Position numbers and translations under genes: made by a program
The notes under the pieces: model-generated
The model's input: the letters and a program-made list of their open reading frames with translations, nothing else
Database searches by the model: none
Told to the model about the DNA's origin: nothing
Assembly: GCA_933228675.1 (NCBI GenBank)
Contig: OW121741.1
Coordinates: 55,425,310-55,489,309, forward strand
Length of the DNA: 64,000 nucleotides
Direction: 5' to 3'
Source of the DNA: Stomorhina lunata
Lineage: Eukaryota > Arthropoda > Insecta > Diptera > Rhiniidae
In this document: positions 31,240-43,515 of the stretch, piece after piece
Layout: the number at the start of each line of letters is the position of its first letter
Position numbering within the stretch: the first letter of the stretch is position 1

Positions 31240-33650
31240 ACAGAAAAATAGCACTTTGACCAACGTTGCGAGAATTAGGCGTTCTATTAAAGAAAAAACT
31301 ATTTCATTCAATCAAAATGAATTTCAATGTCGTTTGGAAAAATTCAACTCCTACATTGAAGACGCAATGGAAATCCAGTCAGAAATCGACATTTTATATC
31401 CATTAAATGATGAAAGAGCTGATTTGGCAAATTTGTGAGTATGCTTATGGGGTACTTAACTCCAAGAGAACATAGTTTCGCAGAAACTACTTTCAGCTTT
31501 CAGCCTCATTATAACCGACTTCTAAATATGAAATTGCCTAAATTCAGCGGTAAATATTCCGAACACAAAAATTTTATAAGTTTATTCTAGAGTCTAATTG
31601 ATAGCGATCCGACTCTGACTGAGATTGAAAAATTTAATCATCTTATATCATGCCTATCAGATGAAGCTTTAGTTACGGTAAAAGCTTATCAAATAAGTGA
31701 ACAAAACTATTCCAAAACTATGAATAGTTTAAAAAAGGTTTACGACAATCCATGCTTGTCATTTTTGATAACATTACCAAATTGCTTGAACTTCCGGATA
31801 TGCCTAACCATAGTATAGCATAGTATGCCGACTCTCAAAGGCACGTACTTTGACATCTGTCAAAGTACGAGTTTTAAATGACTTTTTAAGACTCGAATTC
31901 AGAGTTGAATTTTAAGTAATAGTATTAGTGTATACTAAAATACGAGTATCCACCTCACACTAAATATGCATAGTTGCATTGTGTTGTTTATTTTTTTTTC
32001 CACAAAATACTTTAAAAAAACAACACTGATTTAAAAATTGTATATAACACCACAACAAAATAAATTCAACCCAACAATGTCAATATAAAATAAAAACAAA
32101 AATACAATAAATTGAAAAATTAGGATTTAGCAGGCTTGAGTTCATTTTTAATTTTAAATTATTAATTTGAAAATTTGAAATTAATAACGTGGAGAAAAAC
32201 TGAAAAATATATGGCTCGCTTTTGTCAATTGGTGACGATAAATGTCATTATTATACATTTATTAATCACGAAAGTGGATCCAATACTAGATCCAAATGGG
32301 AGGAGCAACTTAATTACGAAAAGTTGCCCTCATGGAGTGATTGCGAGGATGCCTTGTACAAGCTATATCAACACATTTCAGCTGAAGAAGCTTCATGTTC
32401 AAGAGCAAAACCTTATCCAAATTTATATAAGAAACCTGAAACTTTCTCAAAAAAGAAACAAAATTCGTCATTTTCATGCCTTAACGAACAATCAACAACA
32501 AAATTCGAAATGCCTATTTTGTAAATCGACACAACATTACTTAACAAACTGTCCTTCATTCGGTGCTGTACCTGTACAGCAGAGATTCGATTTCGTAAAA
32601 GGTGTTTCTGCCTGTATCAACTGTTAAAAAAAACTGTAGGCGCTCACATCATACATTACTGCACATTTATGCAGCAAATGAAAATACATCAAACAGTTCT
32701 GATCCTTATCAGCCTTCAACGTCAGGAGCTTCCGCAAACCATTCGTCTTCATTGAAAGATAATGCCATTTTAGCCACAGTTATAGTTAAAATAAGAAATA
32801 ATTCTGGACAATACGTCATAGCTAGAACTTTATTGGATTCCGGTTCACAAATCAACTTTGTTACCGAGGAACTTTCGCAGCGACTTCAAATACGAAAAGA
32901 ACAAAGAAATCTCAGTTTAACTGGCATTGGAAGAACGAATTCTTCTACCAAATACAAGGTTCAGGCAAATGTGAGATCTCGAAAAAATTCCCATGAATTT
33001 TAGTCAGAATTCTGGATTCTTCGATCGATTTCCAATTACCAACCAGATCGAACGATTTCGACTTCAGGATGGAACTTGCCTTCGAATATTGAATAGCTGA
33101 TCCATACTTTTATATACCACAAAATATTGATATGTTGATCGGCGCTGAGATATTCTTTGTACCAACTCATGGTCAAATCAATCAAAATCCAAACTTTTCA
33201 ACACTTCAAAAGACGTTACTAGGTTGGATTGTTTCTGGAAAATATAAAGAGCCAAGAAAAATTAATAATAATTGTTGCCATTTAAGTCAAATTAAAGATA
33301 ATGACAAATTATTAGATCTTATAGTTCGTAGATTTTGGGAATTAAAAGAAATTTCTAGAGAGGCAAATATACTTTCTATAGAACATCAATGGTGTGAGGA
33401 ACATTTTTCAAATTTGTTCAGCGATTGCCATCCGGCAGATTTAAAGTGACGCTTCCTTTCAAAGCAGATCCAAAATTGCTGGGTCTCTCTTTTGAAACAG
33501 CCAAAACGTCGGCTTTTAAAAGAACCACAAACGAAAGAGATGTATAATTCATTTATGAAAGAATACATTAACTTGAGACATATGTCTATTGCAGATAATG
33601 AAATCCCCAATACTCCTCATCACTTTATCCCACAGTTATGTACTGTAATC
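31240..33650 (+). pseudogene. BEL/Pao gag-protease remnant, unit 1
   Basis: Broken Gag and protease of a second BEL/Pao lineage. Gag: NVARIRRSIKEKTISFNQ, then KLPKFSGKYSEH and IEKFNHLISCL in shifting frames, interrupted by a non-BEL insertion at about 31818-32165. After it: KWEEQLNYEKLPSWSDCEDA, zinc knuckle CLFCKSTQHYLTNC and RRSHHTLLH, protease ARTLLDSGSQINFVTEEL (canonical DSG), then DMLIGAEIFF, LLGWIVSGKY and RRFWELKEIS. Several stops and frameshifts are present. Shared by the duplicate at 35520-37906. Confidence 0.8.
31818..32165 (+). mobile_element. Non-coding insertion in gag with 26-bp palindrome
   Basis: About 350 bp that interrupts Gag homology. Near its left end is a perfect palindrome with 12-bp arms (cgtactttgaca tc tgtcaaagtacg, 31844-31869). 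Its right end is the inverted copy of dispersed repeat X (see 1315 and 47737). It is probably a MITE-like element, but terminal repeats and target duplication are not clear. Confidence 0.5.
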
Positions 33651-34470
33651 GGCAGGCTTTCATTTAACTAAATGGTTTACGAATCATAATAAGCTGTCAG
33701 ATTCTACCACAATAGAAAAATCACTGCAAATAGATCCGGATCTCACGAAGACATTAGGCACGTACTGGCTTCCAAAGAGTGATGTATCTAAATACCACTT
33801 AGACAAGTCCTTTCAGCGAGAAAGAGAAACATATTGTCAGTTTCGGCAAGACTTTTTTTACCCTCTATTACTCTTAGGACCTTTAGTAATAAAGGCTAAA
33901 GTTCTTCTTCAAGAACTATGGCTTATGAAGTTGGATTGGGGTGAATCAATCCCCCCGCGTTTATTGGAAGAATTTCAAGTTCAATTTATTAAAAATTGAT
34001 GTAATAGAAATTCCCAGATATGTTTTAACATCTTCAAAAACAAAATGTCAAATCGATGGATTTTCTGATGCCTCAATGCGAGCATATGGCTGCTGCCTTT
34101 ATATACGGAGTAGAGCTTTATATACGGAGTAGAACTTCTTGTCGGTTGTTAACAGCAAAATTAAAAGTCGCTTCTCTAAAGACCAAATCTCTTCCGAGAC
34201 TTCAACTATGCGCAGCCCATTTATTGGCCAAATTTTGGTGTAAAATAAAACCTATGATATCGTTTGAGATAGAAAGCATAACATTGGAGGGATTCAGAAA
34301 TTACTTTACACTGGATTCAGACTCATCCATCGACGTTGGCGACATTTGTTTCAAATCGAGTTTCTGAAATCCAAGAACTATCGGACCAAGTTACATTGCG
34401 ACATGTTCCAACTAAGGATAATTCGGCAGATATAGTTTCCAGAGTTATGTCGATGAATTAATTAATTCTA
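33651..34470 (+). pseudogene. BEL/Pao RNase H remnant, unit 1 (RT deleted)
   Basis: Directly after the region that should lead into the RT (TPHHFIPQ) the sequence jumps to HLTKWFTNHNKLSD and LGTYWLPKSD, so the whole RT core including its YVDD is missing. RNase H pieces follow: KCQIDGFSDASMRAYGCCLY, SLPRLQLCAAHLLAKF, then LRHVPTKDNSADIVSR in another frame. MRAYGCCLY is shared with the third BEL copy at 63093-63872, so both belong to one lineage. Confidence 0.78.
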
Positions 34471-34765
34471 TTTGGTTCACAGTCCCTAGCGATCGTTTTA
34501 ATTTGACAATCGAAGAAGAATCATTAGAAAAGCGAAACCCTATTTTGAAGGTGATTGAGACATATTCATATCATATACTAAAATGATTCGATTATTCACC
34601 TATGTCTTTCGTTTTCTTGATATCGCTCGAAATCTGAAGCGGGAGAAATAAATTGGACGTTTCTTCTCTTGGTTGAATTCTTGCAAAAAATTAATTATGC
34701 TGACGAATTGAAAAAGTTAAACAAATCACAAATCTTGCCTTCAAATCTACAACGTCTGAATCCAT

Positions 34766-35185
34766 TTGTCCATCAATACAAAGACGAACATCGCTCGTTT
34801 TTACTCCTTAGGATCGGCGGGCGTTGCTGAATGCACCAATTGCATACGATGCGAAGTTTCCCCTCTTGATGTCAAAGAACTCATCACCATTTATTTAAGA
34901 CATTTGCACGTTACAAATGTTCATGCTGGCGCAAAGACTTTAGTAGCCATCTTGCGAGACAGAATATTTTTGATAAATGCTAGAGAAGAATGTACGAAAG
35001 TAGTTCGCTGGTATCTACATTGTTTTCGATACAAACCTAAACTAATGAATCAAATAATGGGGAATTTTCCCGCTGATAGGGTGAGAGCTCTACGCCCGTT
35101 CAAAATATGCGGCGTAAAAATGTATACTGCTATCTTTGTGTGTTTTACCTCAAAAGCTGTACATATTGAATTGGTAACTGATCTT
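34766..35185 (+). pseudogene. BEL/Pao integrase N-terminal part, unit 1 (truncated)
   Basis: The H2C2-like zinc region (LRHLHVTNVHAGAKTLVAIL, VVRWYLHC) and the start of the catalytic core (AIFVCFTSKAVHIELVTDL). At 35185 the coding sequence is cut by the start of duplication unit 2, so the second D and the E of the active site are lost in this unit. Confidence 0.8.
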
Positions 35186-35519
35186 TCAGCTTTAATTTTG
35201 CATATATCGAGCATTTTGTATACTATTAAATTTAAATAGTTGAGGCTTAACAATTTTCTGTGCTTTTAAATATTTAGTTGTTTCTGCCATCGCATTGAAA
35301 CAGATTTTGATCTCGGAAAATAATTAACTTATTTCTTTGTTATTACAACAAAATTCTTCGGATTCCTTAAGATCCTTCCAGAAAATTAAAATTTACGAAT
35401 ACTTCTAAAGTATTATAACTTGTCTTTTTTTTATATCTTTTAAAAAATTTAATTAAACCTCGACTACAAAATTGTAAGAATCAAAAAAATTCCGCTACTT
35501 GTCTAGAGAGTTTATACCA

Positions 35520-37906
35520 ACAGAAAAATAGCACTTTGACCAACGTTGCGAGAATTAGGCGTTCTATTAAAGAAAAAACTATTTCATTCAATCAAAATGA
35601 ATTTCAATGTCGTTTGGAAAAATTCAACTCCTACATTGAAGACGCAATGGAAATCCAGTCAGAAATCGACATTTTATATCCATTAAATGATGAAAGAGCT
35701 GATTTGGCAAATTTGTGAGTATGCTTATGGGGTACTTAACTCCAAGAGAACATAGTTTCGCAGAAACTACTTTCAGCTTTCAGCCTCATTATAACCGACT
35801 TCTAAATATGAAATTGCCTAAATTCAGCGGTAAATATTCCGAACACAAAAATTTTATAAGTTTATTCTAGAGTCTAATTGATAGCGATCCGACTCTGACT
35901 GAGATTGAAAAATTTAATCATCTTATATCATGCCTATCAGATGAAGCTTTAGTTACGGTAAAAGCTTATCAAATAAGTGAACAAAACTATTCCAAAACTA
36001 TGAATAGTTTAAAAAAGGTTTACGACAATCCATGCTTGTCATTTTTGATAACATTACCAAATTGCTTGAACTTCCGGATATGCCTAACCATAGTATAGCA
36101 TAGTATGCCGACTCTCAAAAGCACGTACTTTGACATCTGTCAAAGTACGAGTTTTAAATGACTTTTTAAGACTCGAATTCAGAGTTGAATTTTAAGTAAT
36201 AGTATTAGTGTATACTAAAATAAGAGTATCCACCTCACACTAAATATGCATAGTTGCATTGTGTTGTTTATTTTTTTTTCCACAAAATACTTTAAAAAAA
36301 CAACACTGATTTAAAAATTGTATATAACACCACAACAAAATAAATTCAACCCAACAATGTCAATATAAAATAAAAACAAAAATACAATAAATTGAGTTCA
36401 TTTTTAATTTTAAATTATTAATTTGAAAATTTGAAATTAATAACGTGGAGAAAAACTGAAAAATATATGGCTCGCTTTTGTCAATTGGTGACGATAAATG
36501 TCATTATTATACATTTATTAATCACGAAAGTGGATCCAATACTAGATCCAAATGGGAGGAGCAACTTAATTACGAAAAGTTGCCCTCATGGAGTGATTGC
36601 GAGGATGCCTTGTACAAGCTATATCAACACATTTCAGCTGAAGAAGCTTCATGTTCAAGAGCAAAACCTTATCCAAATTTATATAAGAAACCTGAAACTT
36701 TCTCAAAAAAGAAACAAAATTCGTCATTTTCATGCCTTAACGAACAATCAACAACAAAATTCGAAATGCCTATTTTGTAAATCGACACAACATTACTTAA
36801 CAAACTGTCCTTCATTCGGTGCTGTACCTGTACAGCAGAGATTCGATTTCGTAAAAGGTGTTTCTGCCTGTATCAACTGTTAAAAAAAACTGTAGGCGCT
36901 CACATCATACATTACTGCACATTTATGCAGCAAATGAAAATACATCAAACAGTTCTGATCCTTATCAGCCTTCAACGTCAGGAGCTTCCGCAAACCATTC
37001 GTCTTCATTGAAAGATAATGCCATTTTAGCCACAGTTATAGTTAAAATAAGAAATAATTCTGGACAATACGTCATAGCTAGAACTTTATTGGATTCCGGT
37101 TCACAAATCAACTTTGTTACCGAGGAACTTTCGCAGCGACTTCAAATACGAAAAGAACAAAGAAATCTCAGTTTAACTGGCATTGGAAGAACGAATTCTT
37201 CTACCAAATACAAGGTTCAGGCAAATGTGAGATCTCGAAAAAATTCCCATGAATTTTAGTCAGAATTCTGGATTCTTCGATCGATTTCCAATTACCAACC
37301 AGATCGAACGATTTCGACTTCAGGATGGAACTTGCCTTCGAATATTGAATAGCTGATCCATACTTTTATATACCACAAAATATTGATATGTTGATCGGCG
37401 CTGAGATATTCTTTGTACCAACTCATGGTCAAATCAATCAAAATCCAAACTTTTCAACACTTCAAAAGACGTTACTAGGTTGGATTGTTTCTGGAAAATA
37501 TAAAGAGCCAAGAAAAATTAATAATAATTGTTGCCATTTAAGTCAAATTAAAGATAATGACAAATTATTAGATCTTATAGTTCGTAGATTTTGGGAATTA
37601 AAAGAAATTTCTAGAGAGGCAAATATACTTTCTATAGAACATCAATGGTGTGAGGAACATTTTTCAAATTTGTTCAGCGATTGCCATCCGGCAGATTTAA
37701 AGTGACGCTTCCTTTCAAAGCAGATCCAAAATTGCTGGGTCTCTCTTTTGAAACAGCCAAAACGTCGGCTTTTAAAAGAACCACAAACGAAAGAGATGTA
37801 TAATTCATTTATGAAAGAATACATTAACTTGAGACATATGTCTATTGCAGATAATGAAATCCCCAATACTCCTCATCACTTTATCCCACAGTTATGTACT
37901 GTAATC
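35520..37906 (+). pseudogene. BEL/Pao gag-protease remnant, unit 2
   Basis: Duplicate of 31240-33650 with the same frameshifts, the same palindromic insertion (palindrome at 36124-36149) and the same canonical protease motif LLDSGSQ. The shared disruptions show that the element was already broken before it was duplicated. Confidence 0.8.
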
Positions 37907-38726
37907 GGCAGGCTTTCATTTAACTAAATGGTTTACGAATCATAATAAGCTGTCAGATTCTACCACAATAGAAAAATCACTGCAAATAGATCCGGATCTC
38001 ACGAAGACATTAGGCACGTACTGGCTTCCAAAGAGTGATGTATCTAAATACCACTTAGACAAGTCCTTTCAGCGAGAAAGAGAAACATATTGTCAGTTTC
38101 GGCAAGACTTTTTTTACCCTCTATTACTCTTGGGACCTTTAGTAATAAAGGCTAAAGTTCTTCTTCAAGAACTATGGCTTATGAAGTTGGATTGGGGTGA
38201 ATCAATCCCCCCGCGTTTATTGGAAGAATTTCAAGTTCAATTTATTAAAAATTGATGTAATAGAAATTCCCAGATATGTTTTAACACCTTCAAAAACAAA
38301 ATGTCAAATCGATGGATTTTCTGATGCCTCAATGCGAGCATATGGCTGCTGCCTTTATATACGGAGTAGAGCTTTATATACGGAGTAGAACTTCTTGTCG
38401 GTTGTTAACAGCAAAATTAAAAGTCGCTTCTCTAAAGACCAAATCTCTTCCGAGACTTCAACTATGCGCAGCCCATTTATTGGCCAAATTTTGGTGTAAA
38501 ATAAAACCTATGATATCGTTTGAGATAGAAAGCATAACATTGGAGGGATTCAGAAATTACTTTACACTGGATTCAGACTCATCCATCGACGTTGGCGACA
38601 TTTGTTTCAAATCGAGTTTCTGAAATCCAAGAACTATCGGACCAAGTTACATTGCGACATGTTCCAACTAAGGATAATTCGGCAGATATAGTTTCCAGAG
38701 TTATGTCGATGAATTAATTAATTCTA
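37907..38726 (+). pseudogene. BEL/Pao RNase H remnant, unit 2 (RT deleted)
   Basis: Duplicate of 33651-34470, with the RT core missing and the same FSDASMRAYGCCLY block. One substitution (tcttca to ccttca near 38287) changes TSSKT to TPSKT. Confidence 0.78.
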
Positions 38727-39021
38727 TTTGGTTCACAGTCCCTAGCGATCGTTTTAATTTGACAATCGAAGAAGAATCATTAGAAAAGCGAAACCCTATT
38801 TTGAAGGTGATTGAGACATATTCATATCATATACTAAAATGATTCGATTATTCACCTATGTCTTTCGTTTTCTTGATATCGCTCGAAATCTGAAGCGGGA
38901 GAAATAAATTGGACGTTTCTTCTCTTGGTTGAATTCTTGCAAAAAATTAATTATGCTGACGAATTGAAAAAGTTAAACAAATCACAAATCTTGCCTTCAA
39001 ATCTACAACGTCTGAATCCAT

Positions 39022-40200
39022 TTGTCCATCAATACAAAGACGAACATCGCTCGTTTTTACTCCTTAGGATCGGCGGGCGTTGCTGAATGCACCAATTGCA
39101 TACGATGCGAAGTTTCCCCTCTTGATGTCAAAGAACTCATCACCATTTATTTAAGACATTTGCACGTTACAAATGTTCATGCTGGCGCAAAGACTTTAGT
39201 AGCCATCTTGCGAGACAGAATATTTTTGATAAATGCTAGAGAAGAATGTACGAAAGTAGTTCGCTGGTATCTACATTGTTTTCGATACAAACCTAAACTA
39301 ATGAATCAAATAATGGGGAATTTTCCCGCTGATAGGGTGAGAGCTCTACGCCCGTTCAAAATATGCGGCGTAAAAATGTATACTGCTATCTTTGTGTGTT
39401 TTACCTCAAAAGCTGTACATATTGAATTGGTAACTGATCTCTCTTCAAATTCTTTTGTTCTTTGTCTTCAAAGGTCCATCGGCAGAAGAGGTCTACCGGA
39501 GACGGTTATTTCCGACAACGCGGCCAACTTTGTAGGTGCCAGTCGAGAGCTAGAGGAGCTTCGACAAGCAATGGTCAACAATGCCGAAGACGTAGCACGG
39601 TACGCTGCCAACAAGGGAATCATCTTCCAATTCATCCCATCACGAGCTCCACATTTCGGCGGCCTATGGGAAGCAGCCGTCCAATCTGCCAAAAGCCTTC
39701 TCGTCAGGACAGTAGGCAAGGTTCTGTTAACCGTAGAAGAGCTACAGACGAATCTGATGGAAGTAGAGACAGTGCTGAACTCCAGGCCCATCGCCCCACT
39801 TAGCAGCGATCCCAGCGACGGAGAAGCGTTGACTCCAGGGCATCTGCTAATCGGAGAGAGTCTTCTAGCGCTGCCGCAAGGATCGCATCCAGACGATCAG
39901 GACAGGCTGACGTAGTCCAGGAGATGGCGGCTTATCTGCGGACTCAAGCAGACGTTTCGGCGGTCTTGGGAGAAAGATTACGTCCGAAGCCTTCAAGTCA
40001 AAACCAAGTGGGCGAAGGCAGAAGAAGATCTCGCCGTCGGCAAGGTCGCCGTCGTTCACGAGGACAACACTCCACCGCTGCACTAGCTGACCGGCCAATT
40101 TCTGGAAGTTATCCGCGGAGCGGACAACAAAGTCAGAGTAGTCAAAGAACGACGAATTTACGCGACCTATCACAAGCTGGCTCTACTTCCTCAAAATTTA
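39022..40200 (+). pseudogene. BEL/Pao integrase with DUF5641-like tail
   Basis: The frame is open from 39022 to 39915 (297 codons): zinc region, then AIFVCFTSKAVHIELVTDLS, VISDNAANFVGASRELEEL, APHFGGLWEAAVQSAKSLL, LMEVETVLNSRPIAPL and EALTPGHLLIGESLLALPQG. The catalytic core looks intact. After TAG at 39913-39915 other frames encode the usual C-terminal module (WEKDYVRSLQVKTKW, KVAVVHEDNTPPL, DNKVRVVKERRIYATYHKLA) up to about 40200. From 39442 the base composition is clearly richer in GC than the sequence before it. Confidence 0.85.
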
Positions 40201-40230
40201 AGATCGTTAGTCCTTCAATGAGGCCGGTGT

Positions 40231-40589
40231 TACATCATTCTGACGATTTAATTTTATTAATTTTTAATTGAATTTGAAATAACTATTGAAAGAAATTAAT
40301 CCTTTAAATAACTGACTTTATGTCAAATTAAATTTTAATGTCAATTGAATTTTTAATGTCATTTGTTACCCATTTTGAATTTTTAATAAAATAAGTCCTT
40401 CTTGTTGACAACTCGAAACATACCGGTTGTGTATTTTAAATATTATTTTCAATAAAAACAGTTCCTTTTTTTAAAAATCAATTTTAGTTTGCTCACTATT
40501 TTCTAAATTTTGACAAACAATCCTTAAAAATATTAAGGAAAAACAAACATGTAGTGTAGGCCTTGTATTAATTAATTAAGACTTGCTTA
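40231..40589. other. BEL-like 3' flank, no gene
   Basis: AT-rich sequence with several attttaatgtcaa-type repeats. It may contain the remains of a 3' LTR, but no matching 5' copy was found in the window. Confidence 0.5.
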
Positions 40590-41000
40590 GATCGAAAGAA
40601 CACTACATCCCAAATATTATTGATGAACTATTCATCTAAATTAGCCAACTTACTTCAGATATATAAGTAAATATTTAATTACTTTCCGACAATGATACGT
40701 TAGCAACTAATTTAGACCTGATATTTATCCATTCAAAAGCTATATATCTCATGTTCGTATCTAAAACTAAGAGTGTATAAGTTACCATCCTAAAGCTTTT
40801 ACAGATTGACAAAACAATCGTTATTCTTTTTACCCGAATAATTTAAATCTGAAATATTACAACGAAAATGTTTGAAGTATTATAACGCAAAGTTCAGTAA
40901 TCAGAAACTAAAGAATTAACAATCAACTCTTTTGATGTGTACTTTACTTTTGAAGGTTATCCAAGATTCGGTATAGTCGAATATACCACTCTTACTTGTT
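40590..41000 (+). mobile_element. HINE-like element, internally deleted fragment F
   Basis: It starts within the family interior (atcgaaagaacac...acatcccaaatattattgatg) and ends with the variant 3' terminus (attcggtatagtcgaat, ataccactcttacttgtt) also seen at 8888-8943. It is directly followed by repeat D. Confidence 0.75.
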
Positions 41001-42121
41001 ATTTATAAACATGATTCAAACATAATTTACACCCACATTCAAATACAATTTCATATAAATTTCTAAACATAACAACTTTCCTAATGGTACACCCTAATAT
41101 TTAGAAAATATTAAACAAATAACATTCAAATCACCACTAGATACATTTTAATAGAAAAAACTTAACAACAACAAATGTATTCATATACATTTTAAACAAA
41201 AATGTAAATTGCTCTTAACATTCGCTCAATTTATGAAACTTACTACTGCTGCGCAACATCTGTCAATCAAGTTTGTGAAGCTGCTAGAGAGTGTATCGAC
41301 ATAAATTGTATATCAGATTTTATGAAATTTTCCTACGCAGCACGCTATTAAATTTCATCAAAATCGGTTGAAAGACACCTGAGATATCGCCAAAATACCA
41401 AAATTTATTTGTGACATATAAAATTCATTGAAAAGTACATGATAGACTAGCCTTCATAAATTATATATTATTTATGATGATCTCTGTTAAATTTCATCAA
41501 AATCGGTCCATAAACATCTGAAATATCGCCAAAACACTACATTTGATGTTCCCCAAATTGCCGAAAGTGCTCATTTGTTTAAAAAATACAATCGAACAAT
41601 AAGAAACACAATTTTCCTTGACGATCGGCCCACATAAATTATATATTAGTATTTAGGAAATTCTTCTTCAAAATTTCATAAATATTGGTCAATTAACACC
41701 TAAGATATGGTTAAAATAGTAAAATCGATGTACTGCAAGTTGCCACATTCAAAATTTTTGAGAAAACTTTATTTGATTTTATTGCAATTGCTCAGGTGTT
41801 AATAGATCGATTTTAATAAAATTTAATAGTGTGTATTGCGGGAGTACGTCCTGAAATCTGATATATAATTCATGTCGGTGTTTTTTCTAGGAGTTTTAAA
41901 AAACTGATTTCAGCAGACGGAGATATTTTATACTCGTATATCTTAAATAAATGGTCTGACTATTGAGCATTGTAAAGAAAATATATTGATGTATAATGGG
42001 CCTGTATAATTACATATCAGATTTTAGGAAACCGGTCGAAAAATACGTAAAATACCTCCAAAACAATAAAACCGTATCACAAATTTCCGAATTTTTAATT
42101 TATTTTTTACTTTTTTAACTT
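41001..42121 (+). mobile_element. Repeat D, copy 2 (about 1.12 kb)
   Basis: The longest copy of repeat D, differing from 11475-12556 by scattered substitutions and two short indels. As there, a HINE 3' terminus precedes it and a HINE 5' terminus follows it. Confidence 0.75.
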
Positions 42122-42506
42122 AGTTATTATACCCTTCACCAATAGGTGAAAGGGTATTATAAGTTTGTGATTCCGTTTGTAATTTTTTTATTAGTGATCG
42201 TAGACCCCATACAAATTATACCGATCGACTCAGAATCGGAAGGAGAATCGATTAAGCGATGTCCGTCTGTCTGTCCGTCTGTCTGTTGAAATCAAGTATC
42301 TGAAGCGCCTGGAGGATGGACCTACATAAATTATATATCCGATTTTAGGAAATTCTCCTGCAATGAACGCTATTAAATTTCATTAAAATCGGTTTATAAA
42401 CACCGAAAATATTGAAAAAATACCAAAAATTAGACGAAAATTTTAAAATTTTTGATTGAAACACACTTTTAAATAACAAGAGAAAAAATATACTCCTGGT
42501 GTACAT
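42122..42506 (+). mobile_element. HINE-like element, 5' fragment G
   Basis: The family 5' terminus attatacccttcaccaatag, the (GTCY)n context (42259-42288) and about 385 bp of the 5' part, broken off at 42506 by the 3' end of the R1-like element. The missing right part of this copy is not found on the far side of that element. Confidence 0.75.
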
Positions 42507-43515
42507 TTGTACTTCAGATTAACGTGGGTACCTGCTATATGAGCCTTACCCCACGGTGATCTAAGCACCGGGTGAATATTTTAAGTGTTTACCAACACCC
42601 CCTTACTTTGAAAAATTGTCATGCATGGTATATGTGACATGCATGACACTTTGACATTTCAGAGTACCAATTCGGAAACATGTTGTTTGGACATGATTCC
42701 CCCCTTGGTTAGGAGCGGAGAACTATCTAAACTCCTGCCGGTCTATGGGTACGGCACCCGGCTGCAATGCAACTCCACATTCGAATGAGCGATACAAGCA
42801 ATGTATCACCCACTCTACCCGCTTTGGGTATTAAACCACAGCCCCCGCGATGCTCCACAAAGGGGCCAACAACCACTAGTCAGGCTGGAGGTAATATCCA
42901 GGGGCTTCCTGACTCCCGCGGTACCAGACAATCTCCGGTGAGATTCATAGCCCTAAAACGACTACTAACAGTTGGGCCCCAAACGGCCCAGGGACTGCTG
43001 CCCTTAACCCCCAGTATACCAGCTAAGATCTACTGAAAGACATACATAAACAAGACAACACAAAACAAGACTTAACATTGAACAGCCGCACTCACGCGCG
43101 ACACTTTGGTCACAAAGTGACACCAGCAAGGACGGCACGAACAACATTCAAAACAAACGACAATTAACAGGTTACCCTCACGGGTAAACCACAGGTCACA
43201 AAGTGACGCAGCAACCAAATCAAAAACGTTATCCAAATCATAAACCCTGTGAACGTTCCGAGGCGGACAAACTGACTAGCTGGAGTCAGTCGCAACAGTC
43301 CCCGCTATGGCATCTCCCACCTAGTCCCTCAGAGGTCCTAGGTAATCGATGCCTTAGCAGCTGCAACGACAGACAGAGCCAACACCAGTCACCAAAACGG
43401 AATCGACAACAACCACAACAACCAACCCCAAAGACGAATCCTCCAAATGCAGAGCGGGCATTTCAGCGATATTCGCGAACGACGATTCAGGAATGGCGGT
43501 GAGAAGCCACCTCCA
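42507..43515 (-). other. Long 3' UTR of the R1-like element
   Basis: About 1 kb of GC-richer non-coding sequence after the ORF2 stop. It has repeated small motifs such as gtcacaaagtgac (43110 and 43194) and catgcatg...gacatgcatgac (42622-42652), and may hold the RNA structure recognised by the RT. No supported ORF: plus-strand frames here have no recognisable domain. Confidence 0.6.

Larger units (their letters stand above)
30906..35185 (+). repeat. Tandem duplication unit 1 (4280 bp) of a BEL/Pao remnant
   Basis: The unit begins ttcagctttaattttgc in flanking DNA and ends inside the integrase after gtaactgatct. The same opening sequence restarts at 35186. Unit 2 (35186-39441) differs by a 24-bp deletion and only a handful of substitutions seen by eye, so the duplication is recent. 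Confidence 0.93.
35186..39441 (+). repeat. Tandem duplication unit 2 (4256 bp)
   Basis: Near-identical to 30906-35185. It lacks 24 bp near 36394 (the end of the inverted repeat X) and has substitutions such as those at about 36119 and 36223. At its right edge the integrase reading frame continues into unduplicated sequence. Confidence 0.93.

Noticed and set aside
35186..39441. The repeated 4.28-kb units considered as LTRs or a satellite
   Set aside because: Only two units exist, both carry internal BEL/Pao coding sequence and the ends are not TG...CA; this is a segmental tandem duplication.
43203..43502. Plus-strand frames of about 90-100 codons opposite the R1-like element
   Set aside because: They are GC-rich antisense or 3' UTR frames without a recognisable domain.
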